A DNA stretch of 64,000 nt from Pyropia haitanensis (GCA_008729055.1 SDUX01000005.1:3309062-3373061), one strand, 5' to 3'; shown: positions 20,261 to 29,863, counted from the first letter of the stretch. Numbers and translations: made by a program. The notes: a model not told the origin generated them from the letters alone.

Positions 20261-23200
20261 ACGCGCGGCGCAGGAAAGCGTCCAACACTTCAGGTGCGTT
20301 CGCAAGGTCTTGCTTGGTCAGCCAGGAGTTCTCGCTGACGTCACAGCCTTTCCACTTGACAAGGTACTGTAGTCGTCCACGGCGCTTTCGTGACCTTATG
20401 ATGGAGTCGACTTCGTACTCGACTGAACCGTCCGGAAATGCCACCGGAGGCGGAACGGGAGGAAGTCGGCCATACGGATCAGCGCGGTACGGCTTCAGCA
20501 AGCTCGCATGAAAGGCGTTGTGAACCTTGCGATCGAGCACCGCTTGGGGAAGATCCAGGCGGAACGTCACATCGTGGATGCTCTCAGTGACGCGGTACGG
20601 TCCCGAGTACTCGGGCATCAGCTTGCGAGCGCCTTGGAAGGCATCTGGCATAAGGTGTTTGGTACTTAGTAGCACCAGATCGTCCACGGCGATCTTGCAA
20701 GGTCGGCGATGGCGATTTGCGTACGCCGAGCGCGCCTCATTTGCACTCTTGATGGCTGAGATGGCAGTCTCTTGAGCATGTTGGAGACCGCTTAGCCAGT
20801 CAGACACTGCAGGCATGCTTGACTCTGAGATTTCGAGGATGTCGATTGGTACCTTCTTAGGTTCGAATCCGTAGTTCAGGAAGCAAGGGGAGTACGTTGT
20901 AACAGCATTTGGCGACCGGTTGTAGGCTACTTCGGCAGCAACCAGAAAGAGGTCCCAATCGCCTTGGTGATGGTTGACAAAGTTTCGCAGGATTTCTTCG
21001 ATCTTCTTTTTCATGATCTCAGTTTGTCCGTCGGTTTGCGGGTGGTACGCTGAAGAGGCCTTGATCTTGACCTTGAGAATCTCTGTGAGCGACTGCCAGA
21101 AGTTGGAGCAGAAAATGCGGTCCCTGTCGCAGACAACATCAGCTGGGAGTCCGTGGTGTCGATAGACGTGATCGTGATAGAGCTGAGCTGCAACTAGCGC
21201 CGTACAGTCTGGCTTCATAGGGGCGAGGCGAATCATCTTGGAGAGGCGGTCGACAACGACGTAAATCCCGTTGTGACCTCTTGGAGTCAGAGGAAGAGGC
21301 GTGATAAAGTCCATGGAGACACTTGCCCATCGTTGGCTCGGGGGGTCCAGGGGTTTGAGGTGACCCAGAGGTGAATGGGTGCTAGCCTTGTTCCGCTGGC
21401 AAAAATCACATGTTTGTACGTATCTTTGGATGTTTTTCCGCATTGTCTTCCAGTAGTACTTGGAAGAGATGGCCTTGGTTGTTTTCTTGACTCCCATGTG
21501 CCCTTGGCACGGGACATCATGGTAGTCGTGGAGTAGTCTTTGGCGTAGAGTACCGACGGGGATACACGTACGGTCACCTCGTTTCAACAACCTCATGTGT
21601 AGCCGGTAGGGAGATACCGGGTCTTTGACTAGGTCGGCAAACTCGGGGTCCGCGTCGTACTCTTGACTTAAGGTGGCAAGGTCTTGATCACTTTGGTTGA
21701 TGGTCATGAGGTTGTTGATTTCAGTTTTCTTGGGGAGTTCTCTAATGGTCTTGGTCAGAGCGCGACTAAGAAGGTCTTGATTGGGGGCGTGCTTGTCGGG
21801 AGCATCTTGTGGCTGCCTGGAAAGGGCATCAGCCACGGGGTTCGAAGTGCCCTTGATTGGGACAATCTTGAACTGGAACTGGTCCAGAAACTCCAGCCAC
21901 TTGACTTGGAGATCGTTCAGCTTCTCTTGGGTGCTTAGGTATCTCAGGGACTCATGGTCGGTGTGGACCTCAAAGGGTCTTCCGTAGAGGTAGCAGCGCC
22001 AATGCCGGATAGCTTGTACGACTGCAAGCAGTTCTCTTTCACGAATGCTGTAGCGCTGCTCGTGGATGTTGAGAGTTAACGAGAAGTACGCCACTGGACG
22101 CCGTCCGCGTCCATCATCTTGCTCAAGGACTGCGCCCACAGCATACCCGCTGGCATTTGTAGACACGTAGATTGGGTATCTCTTGTCGAAAGGCCTTAGC
22201 ACCGGTGCGCTTGTCGTTAGGTCCTGCAGCTGCTCAAAGGCTTTCTGGGCGTCGGGTGTCCACTCGAAGTCGACATTCCCAGTCAGCCTCGTTAGCGGCG
22301 TAGCTACGGCAGCCATTCCCTTGATGAATCTTCGATAGAAGTTGACCATACCGACGAAAGGTTGTACATCCTTTTTGCTCCTCGGTGATGCCCACGTACG
22401 GATGGCTTGGACCTTGTAGTCTTCCATAGAGAAGCCTTTCTCGGAAATGACGTGGCCAAGGTAGTCCACAGTAGCTCGAGCGAACTGGCACTTGCTCAGC
22501 TTGGCGTAGAGCTTGTGTTCTCGTAATTTCTCGAGTGCTAATCGTAGGTGCTTGAGGTGATCGTCATATGTTTCGCTGTTGACTAGGATGTCGTCGCGGT
22601 ACACACAGATGAAGTCGTACAGATAGGGTCGGAAGACATCGTTCATTAGGTTCATGAAGACCGCAGGTGCATTTGTCAGACCAAAGGGTACGACGGTGAA
22701 CTCATAGAATCCGAACTTGGTTCGAAACGCCGTTAAAGGTATTGTTCCTGGGTCAAGGCGAATCTGGTGATAGCCAGAGCGGAGGTCGATTTTTGTAAAG
22801 TACTTGGCCTTTCGCAGTTGGTCAAAGATGTCGTCGATGCGTGGTAGTGGGTACGCGTTCTTGATAGTAGCCTTGTTCAGGGCCCTGTAGTCGGCGCACA
22901 TTCGCCAGCCACCTTCCTTCTTCGCCGCAAAGAGGACGGAAGAGTCCCACGGTGAGGTGCTTGGTTGGATGAGTCCCTTCATTATGAGGCCGGCCAAATG
23001 AGTCTTGAGTTCTTCGACCTCCCATTCGGCTAGTCGGTACATTCCGCTACGACGCTGTTGGGCGTCATCGGTCAGCTTGATGCTAAATTTGTGACTGCGC
23101 TCAGGAGGGAGTCCGTCGGGGAGCTCGTCTGGGAAGACGTCAGCGTACTCTTTGTGAATCTCTTGAACTTCTTTCTTGTCTTCGCCTTGTCCCATCGCAA

Positions 23201-23798
23201 TGGCGTTAATGTCGAAGGTGCTAGAGGGATCTTCCGACTGCAGGTAGATGGCAAAAACAGGGCACCTTTGAACGAGGTCCCGAGCAAGGCGTTGCCGACT
23301 GATCAGAGCTTCGGGCTTCTTGAGGGAGGCAGTGATAGAAATGTTCTTGTGGTTGAACTTGAAGGAGATGTTGTTTTTCTTGTTGTTGATTTTGGCGTCC
23401 TTGTCATCGCGCCACTTCTTTCCCAGGATGAGGTCGTACGCGCTCAAGTCACAAACAGCGAACCGAAGTCGCTCTTGGTACGGTCCGATGTGAATCTCAA
23501 GAGTGTCAACGGTTTCAGCGCGGACATGGGAGCGGCCATCGGGCACGCTTGCCGCAAAGTCCGTTCCATTCGTTTTCACATGCAGGGAGGTAACGAGGCG
23601 CCTTGAGACGACGTTGATGGGAGATCCGTCGTCGAACGGCACCTTAACAACTTTTCCATTAACAGAAGCAGTAGAAAGCAGAAGCCCGAGTCGCGGGCCT
23701 TCAAATGGTGACGACATGTCTTCAGAAACCGAAGGAGCGTCTTTCACAGATGTTGAGGACTGTTGCTGCTTCAGTTCCGCTGGCCTTTTGGGCAGTCC
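20256..23798 (-). CDS. pol: Ty3/gypsy pol polyprotein with chromodomain
   Basis: Frame opens just after a stop at 23799-23801 and runs to 20256 (about 1180 codons), overlapping the end of gag by about 27 nt in the -1 frame, with no ATG at its start. Domains in order: retropepsin (VPFDDGSPINVVS, where most relatives have DSGA), reverse transcriptase (KIDLRSGYHQIRL, then VYRDDILV at the active site), RNase H (VSTNASGYAVGAVL, where DAS is usual; RERELLAV; HTDHESL), integrase zinc finger (H-H-C-C around YVQTCDFCQRNK) and catalytic D-D-E (SMDFITPLP, VCDRDRIF, YHPQTDGQTE), then a C-terminal chromodomain (YLVKWKGCDVSENSW) that targets integration to chromatin. Uninterrupted, but the Asn in RNase H and the Arg in YRDD suggest impaired activity. 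Confidence 0.9.
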   Translation of the reverse strand, partial: GLPKRPAELKQQQSSTSVKDAPSVSEDMSSPFEGPRLGLLLSTASVNGKVVKVPFDDGSPINVVSRRLVTSLHVKTNGTDFAASVPDGRSHVRAETVDTLEIHIGPYQERLRFAVCDLSAYDLILGKKWRDDKDAKINNKKNNISFKFNHKNISITASLKKPEALISRQRLARDLVQRCPVFAIYLQSEDPSSTFDINAIAMGQGEDKKEVQEIHKEYADVFPDELPDGLPPERSHKFSIKLTDDAQQRRSGMYRLAEWEVEELKTHLAGLIMKGLIQPSTSPWDSSVLFAAKKEGGWRMCADYRALNKATIKNAYPLPRIDDIFDQLRKAKYFTKIDLRSGYHQIRLDPGTIPLTAFRTKFGFYEFTVVPFGLTNAPAVFMNLMNDVFRPYLYDFICVYRDDILVNSETYDDHLKHLRLALEKLREHKLYAKLSKCQFARATVDYLGHVISEKGFSMEDYKVQAIRTWASPRSKKDVQPFVGMVNFYRRFIKGMAAVATPLTRLTGNVDFEWTPDAQKAFEQLQDLTTSAPVLRPFDKRYPIYVSTNASGYAVGAVLEQDDGRGRRPVAYFSLTLNIHEQRYSIRERELLAVVQAIRHWRCYLYGRPFEVHTDHESLRYLSTQEKLNDLQVKWLEFLDQFQFKIVPIKGTSNPVADALSRQPQDAPDKHAPNQDLLSRALTKTIRELPKKTEINNLMTINQSDQDLATLSQEYDADPEFADLVKDPVSPYRLHMRLLKRGDRTCIPVGTLRQRLLHDYHDVPCQGHMGVKKTTKAISSKYYWKTMRKNIQRYVQTCDFCQRNKASTHSPLGHLKPLDPPSQRWASVSMDFITPLPLTPRGHNGIYVVVDRLSKMIRLAPMKPDCTALVAAQLYHDHVYRHHGLPADVVCDRDRIFCSNFWQSLTEILKVKIKASSAYHPQTDGQTEIMKKKIEEILRNFVNHHQGDWDLFLVAAEVAYNRSPNAVTTYSPCFLNYGFEPKKVPIDILEISESSMPAVSDWLSGLQHAQETAISAIKSANEARSAYANRHRRPCKIAVDDLVLLSTKHLMPDAFQGARKLMPEYSGPYRVTESIHDVTFRLDLPQAVLDRKVHNAFHASLLKPYRADPYGRLPPVPPPVAFPDGSVEYEVDSIIRSRKRRGRLQYLVKWKGCDVSENSWLTKQDLANAPEVLDAFLRRAS

Positions 23799-24649
23799 TT
23801 AGCCATGTGTCCTTTCTCGCGACATCGAAGGCAGAGACCCTCGCGCATGCAGCGCTGGCGTTCGTCTGGCGTCAGCTTATCGATCTTGATGCTGGAGATG
23901 TCTATCGGGACAACGCCCGTCGTCGGTGGCTTCTTAGAAGTGCTGCTAACATTGCTGGTGATACGGGACACTCCAGCCTTGGCCGCTTCCACGCGCAGGG
24001 CGTCCGTCATCAGTGATTCAAGATCGGTGTACGTCTTGAGGCACAGTGCCTGCCAGATGTCGCGCTTCAAGCCTCGGCTGTAGCGGTCGATCTTTTCCGC
24101 TTCAGTGATGTCCGGGATGTCCAAGAGGACGCTGAGGAAAGTCCTGTTGAACGTCCCGACGTCCTTGATTTGGCGCCATGAGTGCAGCTTGTCCCGCGCC
24201 GCCTGCGTCTTGTTCAGAGGGCTGAAGCGACGGATAAGCGCAGCCCGAAAGGTAGCCCAGTCGGGGACCGCCGTCGTCCGACTGTAGGTATGCCACCAGG
24301 TGAACGCTTCACCGTCCGGGTAGGTGCAGGCCATCCGGCACGCTTCGTCAGGGTCAGTCAGCCGCACATATGAGTCCACGTGCGAGCACCATGCTTCAAT
24401 TGTCCCGGGCTTGCCGGAGAACAGCGCGGGCTTATTCGGCCTCGCAGTCGTCGCGCCTCCACTAGTGGCCTTAGCCTTGGCGTCGGACAGCTGTGTCTTG
24501 GCGTCCGCCAATTCAACCTTATGAGCCTCGAGCTCGGCGCTCATCTGCGAGACGAACGCTGTAAGTTGATTCCATGACTCCGCGGAAGGTGCGGTTGAGG
24601 CCGTTCCCGGATTAATCGAGCTTACAGTTGCAGGATTCGGGGGGTCCAT
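23771..24649 (-). CDS. gag: Ty3/gypsy Gag with CCHC zinc knuckle
   Basis: ATG 24649 to TGA 23771, 292 residues. A short coiled-coil-like N-terminal segment (MSAELEAHKVELADAKTQLS) precedes the capsid region (FSGKPGTIEAWCSHVDSY, AFTWWHTY, FRAALIRRFSPLNK), and near the C-terminus lies CLRCREKGHMAKDC, a C-x2-C-x4-H-x4-C nucleocapsid knuckle. Gag packages element RNA into virus-like particles. The stop lies just downstream of a slippery heptamer that would send a fraction of ribosomes into pol. Confidence 0.9.
   Translation of the reverse strand: MDPPNPATVSSINPGTASTAPSAESWNQLTAFVSQMSAELEAHKVELADAKTQLSDAKAKATSGGATTARPNKPALFSGKPGTIEAWCSHVDSYVRLTDPDEACRMACTYPDGEAFTWWHTYSRTTAVPDWATFRAALIRRFSPLNKTQAARDKLHSWRQIKDVGTFNRTFLSVLLDIPDITEAEKIDRYSRGLKRDIWQALCLKTYTDLESLMTDALRVEAAKAGVSRITSNVSSTSKKPPTTGVVPIDISSIKIDKLTPDERQRCMREGLCLRCREKGHMAKDCPKGQRN
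23786..23792 (-). promoter_or_regulatory. candidate -1 ribosomal frameshift site CCCAAAA
   Basis: Read in the gag frame as C CCA AAA, it fits the X XXY YYZ rule for -1 slippage. It lies inside the 27-nt gag/pol overlap, 12 nt before the gag stop, and pol is exactly in the -1 frame. Downstream RNA structure was not evaluated. Confidence 0.6.
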
Positions 24650-25012
24650 TGCGTCCTGGGTGAGGTCCGCAACAATCAAATTAACCCAACAGATCCGGTT
24701 TGACTTACTCCGGCAGAGCACGGGGCAAGTCTTACAAGATGTGCAAGTTAATTTGACCAAGCAAAATAGTGGTGCACTAGCTCTGGACAAGCGCGGCCGT
24801 CGTGGCTACCACGTTTCCAAAGATGGACAACACTATTTGATGGGTCACAAGCGATGCGATGAAGCAGAATTCGAAAACTCAAATCGCGCAATTGGATTTT
24901 CCCGCCGGTCGCGGCGCACGGGCCGAAGTCGGGTTGTGCCGGATTTCCACGCGGGGGGATCAAAGGAGGAAAATCGCGTCTCTTGCACAGATCCTGGGGG
25001 TGCTGTGAGGTG
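24650..25012 (-). other. leader between zinc-finger ORF and gag
   Basis: No ORF of note. Immediately before the gag ATG the minus strand reads CCTCACCCAG|GACGCA, a fair splice acceptor ending six bases before the ATG. Confidence 0.4.
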
Positions 25013-25657
25013 TCAGTCGGTGCGGCGCGCCAGCGTGCGGTGGTGATCCTTGCCACGCAGGTGGCGTTCAAAGTGCTCGACCGTCTCAAATTCGCGATCG
25101 CACAGGTCGCAACGAGGCCGGGTCTCTGGACGGTTGACTGTATTGCGGTGGTGCCGCGACCAGCGATGGTCGCGCAGCACTGTCAGGCTGTTGCAACGCG
25201 CACCGCACGGCTTGCAAACGTATTTGCCCTTGGGGATGGTCTTGGCGATCCGGCGCTGCTCCCGCTGCTCCGCTGCGCGCGCGGTCGTCGGTCGGATGTG
25301 GCCGATTCGTGGGGCCGGCGGCGCGATGTAGCGCCGGGCCGGGTCCTGCGCGGGCAGCAGCAGGCGCCGGTTGGTTGGGACCGCCGGGCCTGACGTGGCC
25401 GGGCCCTTACCCTTGCGCGAGAGGGGGGGCTTGGATGCGGCTGGCGCCGCCGATGCGGCCGTCGCCGCCACAGAGGATGACGCGGATGCGCCCGCCGGGG
25501 TGCCACGTGCCGCCGCGGTGTCGCGCGCCGCCGCGGTGTCGCGCGCCGCCGGGGTGCCGCGCGCCGTCGGGGGGCGCGCCGTCGCCGCCGAGGAAGTCGG
25601 GGCGTCCGCCAACGCCGAGGAAGAAAATTCCGAACCTGATTTGGCACTCACCGGGTT
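25013..25657 (-). CDS. extra ORF with two C2H2 zinc fingers inside the Ty3 element
   Basis: About 214 codons between 5' LTR and gag, opening after TGA 25658-25660 and ending TGA 25013. There is no ATG in the frame; its first codons (GTG AGT) coincide with a strong donor, CCG|GTGAGT. N-terminal two thirds is Ala/Pro/Arg-rich with a short repeat (ARDTA units). The C-terminal third has finger 1 (YVCKPCGARC ... RDHRWSRHH, C-x2-C-x12-H-x4-H, residues ~146-167) and finger 2 (RCDLCDREFE ... ERHLRGKDH, C-x2-C-x12-H-x5-H, ~181-203), like matrin/U1-type RNA- or DNA-binding fingers. Standard Ty3 elements have no such ORF. It may be a captured host exon, an accessory protein read from unspliced RNA, or intron content. 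Confidence 0.55.
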   Translation of the reverse strand, partial: NPVSAKSGSEFSSSALADAPTSSAATARPPTARGTPAARDTAAARDTAAARGTPAGASASSSVAATAASAAPAASKPPLSRKGKGPATSGPAVPTNRRLLLPAQDPARRYIAPPAPRIGHIRPTTARAAEQREQRRIAKTIPKGKYVCKPCGARCNSLTVLRDHRWSRHHRNTVNRPETRPRCDLCDREFETVEHFERHLRGKDHHRTLARRTD

Positions 25658-25887
25658 TCAACAATCAGTCGACCAAAAGAAAAAAACCGTAACAGGGGCC
25701 ACCAGGGCGGTGTCACGGCAGTGTTCTTTCGGTGTGATTCGTGGAACCCGCTGCGTTCGTATTACAATGCCCGAGGCACGCCGAACACAGGGGGCAGCAC
25801 AAGTGCACAAACACAGGGAGGGCCAAATCCAGGACGGAATCGCAACGTCACCGCCAAGAAGAAGTCAAACTGCCTGAAGCTACGACA

Positions 25888-26750
25888 TGTGAGGCACCAC
25901 CCACACACGGGCAGCCCTCAACGTACTGGTGCCGGTGTCAGCAACCCGTGCAAGCCAATGAGGATGCCGGGCGCGGGGAAAGTGACGGGTGGGGTGACGG
26001 TGATGGGGGTGGGGAAGAGGATGGGCGTGACGTCGGTGAGCGTCGAGGGGGTCGAACGTAAAGGAGGTCTTTGTGTCTCTGTCTGTGGTTGTCCCCCCAA
26101 GGTCTCTCCCGGCGGCGCCCACACTCACGCATTATATACCCTCAGGGGGGCACCCAGGGTGCCCCAAAGCATGCGATTGCCCGTCGTGCCAGTGGACGGC
26201 ACCAAAGCTCTCAAAACAAAGCATGGGCTCTCAGAACAAAGCAAGGGTGGGCGTGTGCGCCCCAAGGCGCCCCACCACAGAGCCCCAAACGGGGGGGGGA
26301 CGGTGTGCGGCGCTCGCAGCGCCGCGCGGCTGGCCTCACGCGCCATTCGACCCGAAAAGCCTCAGAGGCGTGTAAGCAGACGCCAGTCTTCGGGTCGAAT
26401 ATCCGCCGTGGGTCAGCAAGTCTTGTCGCTCCCATTGGTCCACGGGGAGATTGTTCCGGCTTGGTGACGCGTCAGAGATGTTGCTCGTCGTTTGGTCCGT
26501 TAGTCCGTTGATCCGTTGGAGAATGTACCCGTCGGCAGATGAGTCACGGTAGGGACGGTTAGCCAATCCGCGGCTCCCGTGCTGACCGTCCGTTAGTAGT
26601 AGATTATCGGACGGACACCGCGGCATGCCCCAGATTACTTTGGAGATGACGCGTCTTGGAAGGAGTTGGCTGAGAAGGACAGGACAGGAGAGGCCCCAGT
26701 CCTTATCCCCTAGACTCCTGTCTTGGGGATGTAAGGGGCCTATCCTTACA
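25888..26750 (-). repeat. 5' LTR of the Ty3/gypsy element
   Basis: 863 bp, promoter-bearing copy for the minus-strand element. Same length and edges as 19382-20244. Confidence 0.9.
26132..26138 (-). promoter_or_regulatory. TATA box in the 5' LTR
   Basis: TATATAA on the minus strand within GGGTATATAATGCG, mid-LTR, oriented to transcribe gag-pol. The other LTR has the same box. Confidence 0.6.
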
Positions 26751-29624
26751 GTCAGCCGCACTACGTTCTACGACCACCGTGGACGGAAGCACTCCGCTCC
26801 TGGCCAACCCGAGACGGAGTGGTGGGGGGGAGGGGGGTGGGGACACCGAGCCAGTGCTGTCGTCAGCCAAGCCGAAATGCACGGCGCGTCAGGGGCTGAC
26901 GCTCTGGGTGAGCAAGCCCTGGGCGAGTCGGCGGGGGGGGAGGGGGGGGAGATATTGGGGACGGGGAGGAGCGGGGAGGCCGGGGGGACTGGGGCGGTGG
27001 TAGCGTGCTTAATATACGCGGCGGGGAGGGGGATGGGAGCGAGGAGGAAAATGGGAACGGGGAGGAGGAAGATGATGGTTTTTTAGACGACTGTGCAGAT
27101 TCTGTAATAGACGACGATGGCGATAGCGAGATGGGAGAGATACGGCCCGTGGCCGCGGCTGATGACACTCCAAAAAACGAAGTCATCCTCCCAGTGGAGC
27201 AGTTTAAAGAGGTCATACACGACCTCGCCTTCTTTAGTTTGAGTGTCCATCATCTCTTTTCGAGGGATGCAGTGCAAGACCTCCTGCGCCTGCAGTTGCT
27301 CAACTTGCACTACTGCTTGCCGTACAAGTAGCAAAGGCTCGCCAACGTGGCCGTCGACTTGGACGAGGCACTCGTCGACTAGTGACCCGCAGGGTGCATT
27401 ACGTATACAGCCGACCGATCCAGCTTCTCCGAATGCGACATTTGTAAGCAGCCGAGGTACAAAAGGGGCTCGACCACTCCACACAAGCACGTCACGTATT
27501 GGCCAATGACTCCCAGGCTTACAGCCACGATGCAGGACCCCGTCCTCGAGAAGGACATGACAGCTGGTATGTAGCACGCGCGTGCGCGAGCGTCGCAGCC
27601 ACGAGGCAGTATTAAAGATTAGTACGACGGCGAAAACTTTCAAAATGCGGTGACTCAAGGATGTTTTCAAGCCGACACGGACGTTGCTTTAAGCCTTTCA
27701 ACCGACGGTTTCGAGGCGTGGCGTCAACAAGGATTCAAGGGTGGCCAATTGTGGTTACAGTTCTCAACTTGGACGCGCAATGCCGATCAAGCCTGGTCAA
27801 CCAACTGCTATTGTGCGTAACTCCTGGACCGAAGCACCCGGCAGACCTGGAGTCATTCCTACATCCAACCGCCTAGGAGCTGCACTCGCTAGCGACACGT
27901 GGGCCGATCGTCCCTGTGCCGGGAACGCAGCTGAAGAAAGTGCCTTAGGCGTACACCCTCCACCTATCAACGGACGTGCCAGCAGGCGACAGAATCATGA
28001 ACGCCACCGGCCATAACGAACATCAGCCAAACCGCTTCAGAGCATTTAATGGCGTGTACTTCAAGTCGCATACTTATTATCCACCACTCCACCCGTCGAC
28101 AAGCCAAGCTCTCTTTTCTGTGGAGAACTGCTCCGTTCCCCGGCGGACAGCCGCCAGTATCGGTCAGCAAGTTGAAGTTCACGCAGCTCGACGCGCGGGC
28201 AAGCCGCCAATGCAACTTACGGAGCTGAGCAAGCTCTCTGGATCCAAAGGATATTCCCAAGTCCAGCCGACCGGACCAAGTACTCTGGCTGGGCGTACTT
28301 ATGGAGTCTTGGACCCGCCGTTGTTCCGTACGATTGCATGCACCTGCTCCTCCTGAACGTCGTACCGCTCCTGTGGCGCATGTTTTCTGGCGAGCTGGGC
28401 GCCCACGGTGACGAGCCCAGCAACCTGGTGGTGTCTGCTTCGGTCGTGGCAGACACTGGTCGAGAACTGCGGGACGCGCGACATACCGCGCCTCGCTCTC
28501 AGGCACGGTCGTTACGAAATCTGGCGAAGTCTTTTCGATCGTACAAGGCTGTGGACTGGATGTACTTTTTGATGTGCACTGGGGAGGTGGTACAAGCTGA
28601 TCGCATCTTACCACCGATGTACAGCATGGTCATGCATCTTGTACGCTCCTGTCGCCTGCTGCTTCGCCCGCGCGGCCTGTCGATAGAAGACTTGCAGTCT
28701 GTGGAAAGCGGTCTCAAGAGCTTCTGCCGCGACTACTACGAGCTCGTGTACGGAAGGGACCTGGCGAGGCTGCCTCTGTGCCGGTCAACCATTGCCGCTG
28801 TGCTGGACGTTGCGTCCAATATTCGCAGTTGAAGACCCATTTGGACGTACTGGCAATTCGGCATGGAACGGTTCATCGGAAATCTTCCCAAGCAGGTCGG
28901 ATCCAAGCCCAGCCCGTACCCAAGTCTGGTGAAGTCCGTCACTCGCAAGCATCAATCTGAACTGCTTTCATCTTACGGCGAAGCTTCAGATCTGGCCGAA
29001 TGGTTGGCAGCCAACAGGCAACTTTCTCGGGCGGACAAGCCAGGCGAGGACGCTTTTGCGTCGGCAGATGGCTCTGATTTCTCGTAGCTTCCTCCTCGAC
29101 GCAAGCCGGGCCTTTTGATTGGACCAGAGCTGCAGGCAATGTGAAATGAGCTCGTCATCGACGGCGTCAACCCGGCACCAAGCGAAATACGTGGCATGAA
29201 TTATGCCCGTATTCGCCTGGAAACTAGGGTCGTGGCCGGCTCTCAGACAGCTCCCTCGGACGACGGCAACTCACGCCAACGGAGTAACTTCGTCCGCGTA
29301 CGCTCCACGGACCGCGTGTAGACTGCACCTGGGGTGGTTCAAGAGGTGAGCGTATCTGCGTATGAGTTGGTGCTCCACCAGGTCGCTGTCTTCGCAGGGG
29401 GGGCGCCCTTGGCGTTCGCGTTCATTGAGTGCATCCGGTCCGGGAGGGACCTGCTGGGCAAATATGGCATTCCCGAGACTCGCTATGGGCTTCCATGCTT
29501 TAGTAGCTTTGGTGGGCGCAGACGCTATGTGCCCGTCGGCGCTATTGACGCTGTCGTGGGCACGCTTTTCTCTCGTGGAATGCACCACGTTCTTTTTCCA
29601 CGTGAACCATTCTCGGGCGTTTAA
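26751..29624 (+). pseudogene. decayed Plavaka-type transposase
   Basis: Starts at the LTR edge with SRTTFYDHRGRK, matching the start of the intact copy on the minus strand (MSRTTFFKHKSK). Recognisable pieces follow in order in shifting frames: an acidic stretch and VILPVEQFKEVIHDLAF (27005-27331), THVTYWP-like and DTDVALSLSTDGFEAWRQQ (about 27480-27730), VTPGPKHPADLESFLHP (to 27876), AGDRIMNATGHNEHQ (near 27975), PYDCMHLLLLNVVPLLW (28330), then a helical region to TGA 28830, RPIWTYWQFGMERFIG (28833-28880) and C-terminal pieces to 29624. At least six stops and several frameshifts; clearly dead. The order is typical of Plavaka transposases. Confidence 0.7.
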
Positions 29625-29863
29625 TAATGTTTGATTTCTTTAGTCGACTAAACGAGATGAAATAGAAAATAGCTTGATACGGCCGTCCCCGCCAACCCGG
29701 CGCCGCCTGATCTGAGCCGTCCGTGCACATTCCCACTGACGCTGGAGGTTCCGGCGTCCACCTCTGCGCATGAGGCGCGCATGCTGTAGTCCCAGCCGTT
29801 TACCCACACACACGGACTAGCCTCCCCCTGCGCCCGCTACATCCAGGCACAAGCACTCTCGTC
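29625..29863. other. short intergenic region
   Basis: Locally AT-rich at 29625-29680, otherwise unremarkable; probably promoter side of the following gene. Confidence 0.4.

Larger units (their letters stand above)
19382..26750 (-). mobile_element. complete Ty3/gypsy chromovirus retrotransposon
   Basis: Two 863-bp direct repeats (19382-20244 and 25888-26750) flank, in minus-strand order, a leader with a zinc-finger ORF, gag, pol (protease, reverse transcriptase, RNase H, integrase, chromodomain) and a polypurine tract touching the 3' LTR. LTRs begin TG and end CA on the coding strand. Flanking 5-mers (TCTTC on the left, GTCAG on the right) do not match, so no target-site duplication remains. 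The sequence after the 5' LTR (TGTCGTAGCTTCAGG) lacks the TGG expected of a standard tRNA primer site. Confidence 0.9.

Noticed and set aside
25860..25887. standard tRNA primer-binding site after the 5' LTR
   Set aside because: The sequence starts TGTCG, not TGG; no match to an initiator-Met primer site. Left unassigned.
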